From contig NC_079885.1 in the NCBI RefSeq assembly GCF_029227915.1, forward strand, positions 14,457,001-14,521,000: a DNA stretch of 64,000 bases. The letters are read 5' to 3'. Positions within the stretch are counted from its first letter, which is position 1. Each line of letters begins with the position of its first letter. Shown piece after piece: positions 47,948 through 59,439 of the stretch. The DNA is from Hydractinia symbiolongicarpus (Eukaryota; Cnidaria; Hydrozoa; Anthoathecata; Hydractiniidae). Below the pieces are notes generated by a model that saw only the letters and a program-made list of their open reading frames with translations, made no database searches and was not told where the DNA came from. Position numbers and translations under genes: made by a program.

Positions 47948-48066
47948 GTCTACGAGCATACCACGATGAACACACCTGTTCTCGTCCGATCACGGATGTT
48001 AAGCATCGTCGGGCCGGGATAGTACTTGGTTGGGGGACCGCCTGGGAACTCCCGGTGTCGTAGGCT
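47948..48066 (+). rRNA. 5S rRNA: 5S rRNA, copy 85 (R form, diverged)
   Basis: C9G, A50T, A83T; trimer twin of copy 82. Confidence 0.89.
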
Positions 48067-48516
48067 ATTGACTTTTTCACGTTACATTATTTATCATTAC
48101 GACTGTGACGTATCTTTTTGACGCAATAGCCGCTGAGTAAATCAAGTAAGGGACTTGATTAGAAGTTTCTTTCCCTTCAAAACGGCTACGATCTGGCTGC
48201 AATAAATGCTCCACGTCGCAAATGAATGGATTACGAGCGTCAGACAAAGAAAATGGCGATGTAGTTAATTTGCTAAATAACTTTGTCATATGAAAATTAA
48301 GTCTGAAAGTACCTTAGATTGCCTTCGTTGGAACTTTTTACCGGAAATCTTAAAGCGCATGGTTGTCGTAAATAATCGATAGCGCTTGAAAAGAGCTTTC
48401 AAATGCACATAAACACGACATATTTCGGATAATCCCGTCAAGAAATATAACCTTTAAAGTTTAAACCATTTTCGATGTAATGTGCTAATAAATCGTAGAT
48501 ATCTGCCCGTTTGTTT

Positions 48517-48635
48517 GTCTACGACCATACCACGATGAACACACCTGTTCTCGTCCGATCACGGAAGTTAAGCATCGTCGGGCCGCGATAGTACTTGGAT
48601 GGGGGACCGCCTGGGAACTCCCGGTGTCGTAGGCT
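48517..48635 (+). rRNA. 5S rRNA: 5S rRNA, copy 86 (G70C form)
   Basis: G70C; the spacer after it has CCCTTTAAAAGGG and CCTTCGGTGG, shared with copies 89 and 92. Confidence 0.95.
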
Positions 48636-49084
48636 ATTGACTTTTTCACGTTACATTATTTATCATTACGATTGTGACGTATCTTTTTTACGCAATAGCC
48701 GCTGAGTAAATCAAGTAAGAGACATGATTAGAATTTGCTTTCCCTTTAAAAGGGCTACAATCTTGCTGCAATAAATGCACCACGTCGCAAATGAATGGAT
48801 TAAGAGCGTCAGACAAAGAAAATGGCGATGTAGTTACTTTGCTAATTAACTTTGTCATATGAAAATTAAGTCTGAAAGTACCCCAGATTGCCTTCGGTGG
48901 AACTTTTTACCGGAAATCTTAAAGCGCATGGTTGTCGTAAATAATTGATAGCGCTTGAAAAGAGCTTTCAAATGCACATAAACACGACCTATTGCGGATA
49001 ATCCAGTCAAAAATATGACCTTTAAAGTTTAAACCATTTTCGATGTAATGTGCTAATAAATCGTAGATATCTGCCCGTTTGTTT

Positions 49085-49202
49085 GTCTACGACCATACCA
49101 CGATGAACACACCTGTTCTCGTCCGATCACGGAAGTTAAGCATCGTCGGGAGCGATAGTACTTGGATGGGGGACCGCCAGGGAACTCCCGGTGTCGTAGG
49201 CT
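49085..49202 (+). rRNA. 5S rRNA: 5S rRNA, copy 87 (118-nt form)
   Basis: GGGAGCGATAG: bases 67-68 CC replaced by a single A, with G70C, plus T96A in box C. Confidence 0.88.
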
Positions 49203-49652
49203 ATTGACTTTTTCACGTTACATTATTTATCATTACGATTGTGACGTATCTTTTTTACGCAATAGCCGCTGAGTAAATCATGTAAGGGACTTGATTAGAA
49301 GTTTCTTTCCCTTCAAAACGGCTACGATCTGGCTGCAATAAATGCACCACGTCGCAAATGAATGGATTACGAGCGTCAGACAAAGAAAATGGCGATGTAG
49401 TTAATTTGCTAATTAACTTTGTCATATGAAAATTAAGTCTGAAAGTACCCTAGATTGCCTTCGTTGGAACTTTTTACCGGAAATCTTAAAGCGCATTATT
49501 GTCGTAAAAAATCGATAGCGCTTAAAAAGAGCTTTCAAATGCACATAAACTCGACCTATTTCCGATCACCCAGTCAAGAAATATGATCTTTAAAATTTGA
49601 ACCATTTTCGATGTAATGTGCTAGTAAATCCTAGATATCTGCCCGTATGTTT

Positions 49653-49772
49653 GTCTACGACCATACCACGATGAACACACCTGTTTTCGTCCGATCACGG
49701 AAGTTAAGCATCGTCGGGCCGGGATAGTACTTGGATGGGGGAACCGCCTGGGATCTCCCGGTGTCGTAGGCT
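49653..49772 (+). rRNA. 5S rRNA: 5S rRNA, copy 88 (120-nt form)
   Basis: 120-nt form with C34T, followed by a beta spacer. Confidence 0.94.
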
Positions 49773-50221
49773 ATTGACTTTTTCACGTTACATTATTTAT
49801 CATTACGACTGTGACGTATCTTTTTTACGCAATAGCCGCTTAGTAAATCAAGTAAGAGACATGATTAGAATTTGCTTTCCCTTAAAAAGGGCTACAATCT
49901 TGCTGCAATAAATGCACCACGTCGCAAATGAATGGATTAAGAGCGTCAGACAAAGAAATTCGCGATGTAGTTACTTTGCTAATTAACTTTGTCATATGAA
50001 AATTAAGTCTGAAAGTACCCCAGATTGCCTTCGTTGGAACTTTTTACCGGAAATCTTAAAGCGCATGGTTGTCGTAAATAATTGATAGCGCTTGAAAAGA
50101 GCTTTCAAATGCACATAAACACGACCTATTGCGGATAATCCAGTCAAAAATATGACCTTTAAAGTTTAAACCATTTTCGATGTAATGTGCTAATAAATCG
50201 TAGATATCTGCCCGTTTGTTT

Positions 50222-50340
50222 GTCTACGACCATACCACGATGAACACACCTGTTCTCGTCCGATCACGGAAGTTAAGCATCGTCGGGCCGCGATAGTACT
50301 TGGATGGGGGACCGCCTGGGAACTCCCGGTGTCGTAGGCT
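50222..50340 (+). rRNA. 5S rRNA: 5S rRNA, copy 89 (G70C form)
   Basis: G70C; triplet equivalent of copy 86. Confidence 0.95.
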
Positions 50341-50789
50341 ATTGACTTTTTCACGTTACATTATTTATCATTACGATTGTGACGTATCTTTTTTACGCAA
50401 TAGCCGCTGAGTAAATCAAGTAAGAGACATGATTAGAATTTGCTTTCCCTTTAAAAGGGCTACAATCTTGCTGCAATAAATGCACCACGTCGCAAATGAA
50501 TGGATTAAGAGCGTCAGACAAAGAAAATGGCGATGTAGTTACTTTGCTAATTAACTTTGTCATATGAAAATTAAGTCTGAAAGTACCCCAGATTGCCTTC
50601 GGTGGAACTTTTTACCGGAAATCTTAAAGCGCATGGTTGTCGTAAATAATTGATAGCGCTTGAAAAGAGCTTTCAAATGCACATAAACACGACCTATTGC
50701 GGATAATCCAGTCAAAAATATGACCTTTAAAGTTTAAACCATTTTCGATGTAATGTGCTAATAAATCGTAGATATCTGCCCGTTTGTTT

Positions 50790-50907
50790 GTCTACGACCA
50801 TACCACGATGAACACACCTGTTCTCGTCCGATCACGGAAGTTAAGCATCGTCGGGAGCGATAGTACTTGGATGGGGGACCGCCAGGGAACTCCCGGTGTC
50901 GTAGGCT
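50790..50907 (+). rRNA. 5S rRNA: 5S rRNA, copy 90 (118-nt form)
   Basis: Same GGGAGCGATAG and T96A changes as copy 87. Confidence 0.88.
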
Positions 50908-51357
50908 ATTGACTTTTTCACGTTACATTATTTATCATTACGATTGTGACGTATCTTTTTTACGCAATAGCCGCTGAGTAAATCATGTAAGGGACTTGAT
51001 TAGAAGTTTCTTTCCCTTCAAAACGGCTACGATCTGGCTGCAATTAATGCGCCACGTCGCAAATGAATGGATTACGAGCGTCAGACAAAGAAAATGGCGA
51101 TGTAGTTAATTTGCTAATTAACTTTGTCATATGAAAATTAAGTCTGAAAGTACCCTAGATTGCCTTCGTTGGAACTTTTTACCGGAAATCTTAAAGCGCA
51201 TTATTGTCGTAAAAAATCGATAGCGCTTAAAAAGAGCTTTCAAATGCACATAAACTCGACCTATTTCCGATCACCCAGTCAAGAAATATGATCTTTAAAA
51301 TTTGAACCATTTTCGATGTAATGTGCTAGTAAATCCTAGATATCTGCCCGTATGTTT

Positions 51358-51477
51358 GTCTACGACCATACCACGATGAACACACCTGTTTTCGTCCGAT
51401 CACGGAAGTTAAGCATCGTCGGGCCGGGATAGTACTTGGATGGGGGAACCGCCTGGGATCTCCCGGTGTCGTAGGCT
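51358..51477 (+). rRNA. 5S rRNA: 5S rRNA, copy 91 (120-nt form)
   Basis: 120-nt form with C34T, followed by a gamma spacer that normally follows G70C genes. Confidence 0.94.
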
Positions 51478-51927
51478 ATTGACTTTTTCACGTTACATTA
51501 TTTATCATTACGATTGTGACGTATCTTTTTTACGCAATAGCCGCTGAGTAAATCATGTAAGGGACTTGATTAGAAGTTTCTTTCCCTTCAAAACGGCTAC
51601 GATCTGGCTGCAATTAATGCGCCACGTCGCAAATGAATGGATTACGAGCGTCAGACAAAGAAAATGGCGATGTAGTTACTTTGCTAATTAACTTTGTCAT
51701 ATGAAAATGAAGTCTGAAAGTACCCCAGATTGCCTTCGTTGGAACTTTTTACCGGAAATCTTAAAGCGCATGGTAGTCGTAAATAATGGATAGCGCTTGA
51801 AAAGAGCTTTCAAATGCACATAAACACGACCTATTGCGGATAATCCAATCATGAAATATGACCTTTAAAGTTTAAACCATTTTCGATGTAATGTGCTAAT
51901 AAATCGTAGATATCTGCCCGTTTGTTT

Positions 51928-52046
51928 GTCTACGACCATACCACGATGAACACACCTGTTCTCGTCCGATCACGGAAGTTAAGCATCGTCGGGCCGCGAT
52001 AGTACTTGGATGGGGGACCGCCTGGGAACTCCCGGTGTCGTAGGCT
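51928..52046 (+). rRNA. 5S rRNA: 5S rRNA, copy 92 (G70C form)
   Basis: G70C; triplet equivalent of copies 86 and 89. Confidence 0.95.
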
Positions 52047-52495
52047 ATTGACTTTTTCACGTTACATTATTTATCATTACGATTGTGACGTATCTTTTTT
52101 ACGCAATAGCCGCTGAGTAAATCAAGTAAGAGACATGATTAGAATTTGCTTTCCCTTTAAAAGGGCTACAATCTTGCTGCAATAAATGCACCACGTCGCA
52201 AATGAATCGATTAAGAGCGTCAGACAAAGAAAATGGCGATGTAGTTACTTTGCTAATTAACTTTGTCATATGAAAATTAAGTCTGAAAGTACCCCAGATT
52301 GCCTTCGGTGGAACTTTTTACCGGAAATCTTAAAGCGCATGGTTGTCGTAAATAATTGATAGCGCTTGAAAAGAGCTTTCAAATGCACATAAACACGACC
52401 TATTGCGCATAATCCAGTCAAAAATATGACCGTTAAAGTTTAAACCATTTTCGATGTAATGTGCTAATAAATCGTAGATATCTGCCCGTTTGTTT

Positions 52496-52613
52496 GTCTA
52501 CGACCATACCACGATGAACACACCTGTTCTCGTCCGATCACGGAAGTTAAGCATCGTCGGGCGCGATAGTACTTGGATGGGGGACCGCCAGGGAACTCCC
52601 GGTGTCGTAGGCT
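52496..52613 (+). rRNA. 5S rRNA: 5S rRNA, copy 93 (118-nt form)
   Basis: GGGCGCGATAG (one C lost) plus T96A. Confidence 0.88.
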
Positions 52614-53063
52614 ATTGACTTTTTCACGTTACATTATTTATCATTACGATTGTGACGTATCTTTTTTACGCAATAGCCGCTGAGTAAATCATGTAAGGGA
52701 CTTGATTAGAAGTTTCTTTCCCTTCAAAACGGCTACGATCTGGCTGCAATTAATGCGCCACGTCGCAAATGAATGGATTACGAGCGTCAGACAAAGAAAA
52801 TGGCGATGTAGTTAATTTGCTAATTAACTTTGTCATATGAAAATTAAGTCTGAAAGTACCCTAGATTGCCTTCGTTGGAACTTTTTACCGGAAATCTTAA
52901 AGCGCATTATTGTCGTAAAAAATCGATAGCGCTTAAAAAGAGCTTTCAAATGCACATAAACTCGACCTATTTCCGATCACCCAGTCAAGAAATATGATCT
53001 TTAAAATTTGAACCATTTTCGATGTAATGTGCTAGTAAATCCTAGATATCTGCCCGTATGTTT
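52614..53063 (+). other. 5S intergenic spacer, gamma body with the upstream end typical of 120-nt genes
   Basis: The 3' part reads CATTATTGTCGTAAA, GCTTAAAAAGAGC, AACTCGACC, TTCCGATCACCCAG, TTTGAACC, CTAGTAAATCC and CGTATGTTTG. This upstream end precedes most 120-nt genes, so promoter-proximal spacer and gene form are linked. No gene is seen. Confidence 0.75.
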
Positions 53064-53183
53064 GTCTACGACCATACCACGATGAACACACCTGTTTTCG
53101 TCCGATCACGGAAGTTAAGCATCGTCGGGCCGGGATAGTACTTGGATGGGGGAACCGCCTGAGATCTCCCGGTGTCGTAGGCT
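53064..53183 (+). rRNA. 5S rRNA: 5S rRNA, copy 94 (120-nt form)
   Basis: 120-nt form with C34T and G99A (120-nt numbering, CCTGAGATC). Confidence 0.92.
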
Positions 53184-53633
53184 ATTGACTTTTTCACATT
53201 ACATTATTTATCATTACGATTGTGACGTATCTTTTTTACGCAATAGCCGCTGAGTAAATCATGTAAGGGACTTGATTAGAAGTTTCTTCCCCTTCAAAAC
53301 GGCTACGATCTGGCTGCAATTAATGCGCCACGTCGCAAATGAATGGATTACGAGCGTCAGACAAAGAAAATGGCGATGTAGTTAATTTGCTAATTAACTT
53401 TGTCATATGAAAATTAAGTCTGAAAGTACCCTAGATTGCCTTCGTTGAAACTTTTTACCGGAAATCTTAAAGCGCATTATTGTCGTAAAAAATCGATAGC
53501 GCTTAAAAAGAGCTTTCAAATGCACATAAACTCGACCTATTTCCGATCACCCAGTCAAGAAATATGATCTTTAAAATTTGAACCATTTTCGATGTAATGT
53601 GCTAGTAAATCCTAGATATCTGCCCGTATGTTT

Positions 53634-53753
53634 GTCTACGACCATACCACGATGAACACAACTGTTTTCGTCCGATCACGGAAGTTAAGCATCGTCGGGC
53701 CGGGATAGTACTTGGATGGGGGAACCGCCTGGGATCTCCCGGTGTCGTAGGCT
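53634..53753 (+). rRNA. 5S rRNA: 5S rRNA, copy 95 (120-nt form)
   Basis: 120-nt form with C28A and C34T; directly follows another 120-nt copy. Confidence 0.92.
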
Positions 53754-54202
53754 ATTGACTTTTTCACGTTACATTATTTATCATTACGACTGTGACGTAT
53801 CTTTTTTACGCAATAGCCGCTTAGTAAATCAAGTAAGAGACATGATTAGAATTTGCTTTCCCTTAAAAAGGGCTACAATCTTGCTGCAATAAATGCACCA
53901 CGTCGCAAATGAATGGATTAAGAGCGTCAGACAAAGAAAATCGCGATGTAGTTACTTTGCTAATTAACTTTGTCATATGAAAATTAAGTCTGAAAGTACC
54001 CCAGATTGCCTTCGTTGGAACTTTTTACCGGAAATCTTAAAGCGCATGGTTGTCGTAAATAATTGATAGCGCTTGAAAAGAGCTTTCAAATGCACATAAA
54101 CACGACCTATTGCGGATAATCCAGTCAAAAATATGACCTTTAAAGTTTAAACCATTTTCGATGTAATGTGCTAATAAATCGTAGATATCTGCCCGTTTGT
54201 TT

Positions 54203-54320
54203 GTCTACGACCATACCACGATGAACACACCTGTTCTCGTCCGATCACGGAAGTTAAGCATCGTCGGGCGCGATAGTACTTGGATGGGGGACCGCCTGGG
54301 AACTCCCGGTGTCGTAGGCT
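54203..54320 (+). rRNA. 5S rRNA: 5S rRNA, copy 96 (118-nt form)
   Basis: GGGCGCGATAG with normal T96. Confidence 0.9.
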
Positions 54321-54769
54321 ATTGACTTTTTCACGTTACATTATTTATCATTACGATTGTGACGTATCTTTTTTACGCAATAGCCGCTGAGTAAATCATG
54401 TAAGGGACTTGATTAGAAGTTTCTTTCCCTTCAAAACGGCTACGATCTGGCTGCACTTAATGCGCCACGTCGCAAATGAATGGATTACGAGCGTCAGACA
54501 AAGAAAATGGCGATGTAGTTACTTTGCTAATTAACTTTGTCATATGAAAATTAAGTCTGAAAGTACCCCAGATTGCCTTCGTTGGAACTTTTTACCGGAA
54601 ATCTTAAAGCGCGTGGTTGTCGTAAATAATGGATAGCGCTTGAAAAGAGCTTTCAAATGCACATAAACACGACCTATTGCGGATAATCCAGTCAAGAAAT
54701 ATGACCTTTAAAGTTTAAACCATTTTCGATGTAATGTGCTAATAAATCGTAGATATCTGCCCGTTTGTT

Positions 54770-54888
54770 GTCTACGACCATACCACGATGAACACACCTG
54801 TTCTCGTCCGATCACGGAAGTTAAGCATCGTCGGGCCGCGATAGTACTTGGATGGGGGACCGCCTGGGAACTCCCGGTGTCGTAGGCT
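54770..54888 (+). rRNA. 5S rRNA: 5S rRNA, copy 97 (G70C form)
   Basis: G70C; one T is missing just before the gene (GTTTGTTG), shifting the upstream block 1 bp closer. Confidence 0.94.
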
Positions 54889-55337
54889 ATTGACTTTTTC
54901 ACGTTACATTATTTATCATTACGATTGTGACGTATCTTTTTTACGCAATAGCCGCTGAGTAAATCAAGTAAGAGACATGATTAGAATTTGCTTTCCCTTA
55001 AAAAGGGCTACAATCTTGCTGCAATAAATGCACCACGTCGCAAATGAATGGATTAAGAGCGTCAGACAAAGAAAATGGCGATGTAGTTACTTTGCTAATT
55101 AACTTTGTCATATGAAAATTAAGTCTGAAAGTACCCCAGATTGCCTTCGGTGGAACTTTTTACCGGAAATCTTAAAGCGCATGGTTGTCGTAAATAATTG
55201 ATAGCGCTTGAAAAGAGCTTTCAAATGCACATAAACACGACCTATTGCGGATAATCCAGTCAAAAATATGACCTTTAAAGTTTAAACCATTTTCGATGTA
55301 ATGTGCTAATAAATCGTAGATATCTGCCCGTTTGTTT

Positions 55338-55455
55338 GTCTACGACCATACCACGATGAACACACCTGTTCTCGTCCGATCACGGAAGTTAAGCATCGTC
55401 GGGCGCGATAGTACTTGGATGGGGGACCGCCAGGGAACTCCCGGTGTCGTAGGCT
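55338..55455 (+). rRNA. 5S rRNA: 5S rRNA, copy 98 (118-nt form)
   Basis: GGGCGCGATAG plus T96A, as in copy 93. Confidence 0.88.
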
Positions 55456-55905
55456 ATTGACTTTTTCACGTTACATTATTTATCATTACGATTGTGACGT
55501 ATCTTTTTTACGCAATAGCCGCTGAGTAAATCATGTAAAGGACTTGATTAGAAGTTTCTTTCCCTTCAAAACGGCTACGATCTGGCTGCAATTAATGCGC
55601 CACGTCGCAAATGAATGGATTACGAGCGTCAGACAAAGAAAATGGCGATGTAGTTAATTTGCTAATTAACTTTGTCATATGAAAATTAAGTCTGAAAGTA
55701 CCCTAGATTGCCTTCGTTGGAACTTTTTACCGGAAATCTTAAAGCGCATTATTGTCGTAAAAAATCGATAGCACTTAAAAAGAGCTTTCAAATGCACATA
55801 AACTCGACCTATTTCCGATCACCCAGTCAAGAAATATGATCTTTAAAATTTGAACCATTTTCGATGTAATGTGCTAGTAAATCCTAGATATCTGCCCGTA
55901 TGTTT

Positions 55906-56025
55906 GTCTACGACCATACCACGATGAACACACCTGTTTTCGTCCGATCACGGAAGTTAAGCATCGTCGGGCCGGGATAGTACTTGGATGGGGGAACCGC
56001 CTGGGATCTCCCGGTGTCGTAGGCT
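55906..56025 (+). rRNA. 5S rRNA: 5S rRNA, copy 99 (120-nt form)
   Basis: 120-nt form with C34T; the upstream hairpin region reads TAGCACTT. Confidence 0.94.
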
Positions 56026-56474
56026 ATTGACTTTTTCACGTTACATTATTTATCATTACGACTGTGACGTATCTTTTTTACGCAATAGCCGCTTAGTAAA
56101 TCAAGTAAGAGACATGATTAGAATTTGCTTTCCCTTAAAAAGGGCTACAATCTTGCTGCAATAAATGCACCACGTCGCAAATGAATGGATTAAGAGCGTC
56201 AGACAAAGAAAATCGCGATGTAGTTACTTTGCTAATTAACTTTGTCATATGAAAATTAAGTCTGAAAGTACCCCAGATTGCCTTCGTTGGAACTTTTTAC
56301 CGGAAATCTTAAAGCGCATGGTTGTCGTAAATAATTGATAGCGCTTGAAAAGAGCTTTCAAATGCACATAAACACGACCTATTATGGATAATCCAGTCAA
56401 AAATATGACCTTTAAAGTTTAAACCATTTTCGATGTAATGTGCTAATAAATCGTAGATATCTGCCCGTTTGTTT

Positions 56475-56594
56475 GTCTACGACCATACCACGATGAACAC
56501 ACCTGTTCTCGTCCGATCACGGAAGTTAAGCATCGTCGGGCCGGGATAGTACTTGGATGGGGGAACCGCCTGGGATCTCCCGGTGTCGTAGGCT
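56475..56594 (+). rRNA. 5S rRNA: 5S rRNA, copy 100 (120-nt form, mosaic unit)
   Basis: A 120-nt gene without C34T behind an upstream spacer that normally precedes G70C genes, so a form switch lies in or just before the gene's 5' half. Confidence 0.94.
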
Positions 56595-57044
56595 ATTGAC
56601 TTTTTCACGTTACATTATTTATCATTACGACTGTGACGTATCTTTTTTACGCAATAGCCGCTAAGTAAATCAAGTAAGGGACATGATTAGAAGTTTCTTT
56701 CCCCTAAAAAGGGCTACAATCTTGCTGCAATAAATGCGCCACGTCGCAAATGAATGGATTAAGAGCGTCAGACAAAGAAAATGGCGATGTAGTTACTTTG
56801 CTAATTAACTTTGTCATAAGAAAATTAAGTCTGAAAGTACCCTAGATTGCCTTCGTTGGAACTTTTTACCGGAAATCTTAAAGCGCATTATTGTCGTAAA
56901 GTATCGATAGCGCTTAAAAAGAGCTTTCAAATGCACATAAACTCGACCTATTTCCGATCACCCAGTCAAGAAATATGACCTTTAAAATTTAAACCATTTT
57001 CGATGTAATGTGCTAATAATTCGTAGATATCTGCCCGTTTGTTT

Positions 57045-57163
57045 GTCTACGACCATACCACGATGAACACACCTGTTCTCGTCCGATCACGGAAGTTAAG
57101 CATCGTCGGGCCGGGATAGTACTTGGATGGGGGACCGCCTGGGAACTCCCGGTGTTGTAGGCT
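57045..57163 (+). rRNA. 5S rRNA: 5S rRNA, copy 101 (R form, C112T)
   Basis: C112T turns the G7-C112 pair into G-U. Spacer marks GTAGCTAC and GCTAGTTAAC follow. Near-twin of copy 102. Confidence 0.95.
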
Positions 57164-57613
57164 ATTGACTTTTTCACGTTACATTATTTATCATTACGAC
57201 TGTGACGTATCTTTTTTACGCAATAGCCGCTTAGTAAATCAAGTAAGAGACATGATTAGAATTTGCTTTCCCTTAAAAAGGGCTACAATCTTGCTGCAAT
57301 AAATGCACCACGTCGCAAATGAATGGATTAAGAGCGTCAGACAAAGAAAATCGCGATGTAGCTACTTTGCTAGTTAACTTTGTCATATGAAAATTAAGTC
57401 TGAAAGTACCCCAGATTGCCTTCGTTGGAACTTTTTACCGGAAATCTTAAAGCGCATGGTTGTCGTAAATAATGGATAGCGCTTAAAAAGAGCTTTCAAA
57501 TGCACATAAACTCGACCTATTTCCGATCACCCAGTCAAGAAATATGACCTTTAAAATTTAAACCATTTTCGATGTAATGTGCTAATAATTCGTAGATATC
57601 TGCCCGTTTGTTT

Positions 57614-57732
57614 GTCTACGACCATACCACGATGAACACACCTGTTCTCGTCCGATCACGGAAGTTAAGCATCGTCGGGCCGGGATAGTACTTGGATGGG
57701 GGACCGCCTGGGAACTCCCGGTGTTGTAGGCT
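57614..57732 (+). rRNA. 5S rRNA: 5S rRNA, copy 102 (R form, C112T)
   Basis: Same C112T and spacer marks as copy 101, one unit downstream. Confidence 0.95.
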
Positions 57733-58182
57733 ATTGACTTTTTCACGTTACATTATTTATCATTACGACTGTGACGTATCTTTTTTACGCAATAGCCGCT
57801 TAGTAAATCAAGTAAGAGACATGATTAGAATTTGCTTTCCCTTAAAAAGGGCTACAATCTTGCTGCAATAAATGCACCACGTCGCAAATGAATGGATTAA
57901 GAGCGTCAGACAAAGAAAATCGCGATGTAGCTACTTTGCTAGTTAACTTTGTCATATGAAAATTAAGTCTGAAAGTACCCCAGATTGCCTTCGTTGGAAC
58001 TTTTTACCGGAAATCTTAAAGCGCATGGTTGTCGTAAATAATGGATAGCGCTTGAAAAGAGCTTTCAAATGCACATAAACACGACCTATTGCGGATAATC
58101 CAGTCAAGAAATATGACCTTTAAAGTTTAAACCATTTTCGATGTAATGTGCTAATAAATCGTAGATATCTGCCCGTTTGTTT

Positions 58183-58301
58183 GTCTACGACCATACCACG
58201 ATGAACACACCTGTTCTCGTCCGATCACGGAAGTTAAGCATCGTCGGGCCGCGATAGTACTTGGATGGGGGACCGCCTGGGAACTCCCGGTGTCGTAGGC
58301 T
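58183..58301 (+). rRNA. 5S rRNA: 5S rRNA, copy 103 (G70C form)
   Basis: G70C only. Confidence 0.95.
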
Positions 58302-58750
58302 ATTGACTTTTTCACGTTACATTATTTATCATTACGATTGTGACGTATCTTTTTTACGCAATAGCCGCTGAGTAAATCAAGTAAGAGACATGATTAGAAT
58401 TTGCTTTCCCTTAAAAAGGGCTACAATCTTGCTGCAATAAATGCACCACGTCGCAAATGAATGGATTAAGAGCGTCAGACAAAGAAAATGGCGATGTAGT
58501 TACTTTGCTAATTAACTTTGTCATATGAAAATTAAGTCTGAAAGTACCCCAGATTGCCTTCGTTGGAACTTTTTACCGGAAATCTTAAAGCGCATGGTTG
58601 TCGTAAATAATTGATAGCGCTTGAAAAGAGCTTTCAAATGCACATAAACACGACCTATTGCGGATAATCCAGTCAAAAATATGACCTTTAAAGTTTAAAC
58701 CATTTTCGATGTAATGTGCTAATAAATCGTAGATATCTGCCCGTTTGTTT

Positions 58751-58869
58751 GTCTACGACCATACCACGATGAACACACCTGTTCTCGTCCGATCACGGAA
58801 GTTAAGCATCGTCGGGCCGCGATAGTACTTGGATGGGGGACCGCCTGGGAACTCCCGGTGTCGTAGGCT
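58751..58869 (+). rRNA. 5S rRNA: 5S rRNA, copy 104 (G70C form)
   Basis: G70C only, followed by a gamma spacer. Confidence 0.95.
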
Positions 58870-59319
58870 ATTGACTTTTTCACGTTACATTATTTATCAT
58901 TACGATTGTGACGTATCTTTTTTACGCAATAGCCGCTGAGTAAATCATGTAAGGGACTTGATTAGAAGTTTCTTTCCCTTCAAAACGGCTACGATCTGGC
59001 TGCAATTAATGCACCACGTCGCAAATGAATGGATTACGAGCGTCAGACAAAGAAAATGGCGATGTAGTTAATTTGCTAATTAACTTTGTCATATGAAAAT
59101 TAAGTCTGAAAGTACCCTAGATTGCCTTCGTTGGAACTTTTTACCGGAAATCTTAAAGCGCATTATTGTCGTAAAGTATCGATAGCGCTTAAAAAGAGCT
59201 TTCAAATGCACATAAACTCGACCTATTTCCGATCACCCAGTCAAGAAATATGATCTTTAAAATTTGAACCATTTTCGATGTAATGTGCTAGTAAACCGTA
59301 GATATCTGCCCGTATGTTT

Positions 59320-59439
59320 GTCTACGACCATACCACGATGAACACACCTGTTCTCGTCCGATCACGGAAGTTAAGCATCGTCGGGCCGGGATAGTACTTG
59401 GATGGGGAAACCGCCTGGGATCTCCCGGTGTCGTAGGCT
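59320..59439 (+). rRNA. 5S rRNA: 5S rRNA, copy 105 (120-nt form)
   Basis: 120-nt form with G89A (GGGGAAACC); first member of a dispersed dimer. Confidence 0.94.

Larger units (their letters stand above)
44651..48066 (+). repeat. Three-unit higher-order repeat, two blocks of 1708 bp
   Basis: 44651-46358 and 46359-48066 repeat the series delta spacer, G70C gene, gamma spacer, 120-nt gene, spacer with GGTACATG, R gene with C9G/A50T/A83T. Only a few substitutions differ. A partial third block continues to about 48660. Confidence 0.85.
48517..56025 (+). repeat. 119/118/120-nt gene triplets, period about 1705 bp
   Basis: The order G70C (119), 118-nt, 120-nt occurs at 48517, 50222 and 51928, and again at 54770 after two extra units. 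The leading units share CCTTCGGTGG, and the first three share CCCTTTAAAAGGG. Confidence 0.75.

Noticed and set aside
47892-54902. Minus-strand open frames at 47892-48080 and 54708-54902
   Set aside because: They are antisense to 5S genes and open through chance substitutions or the one-base deletion before copy 97.
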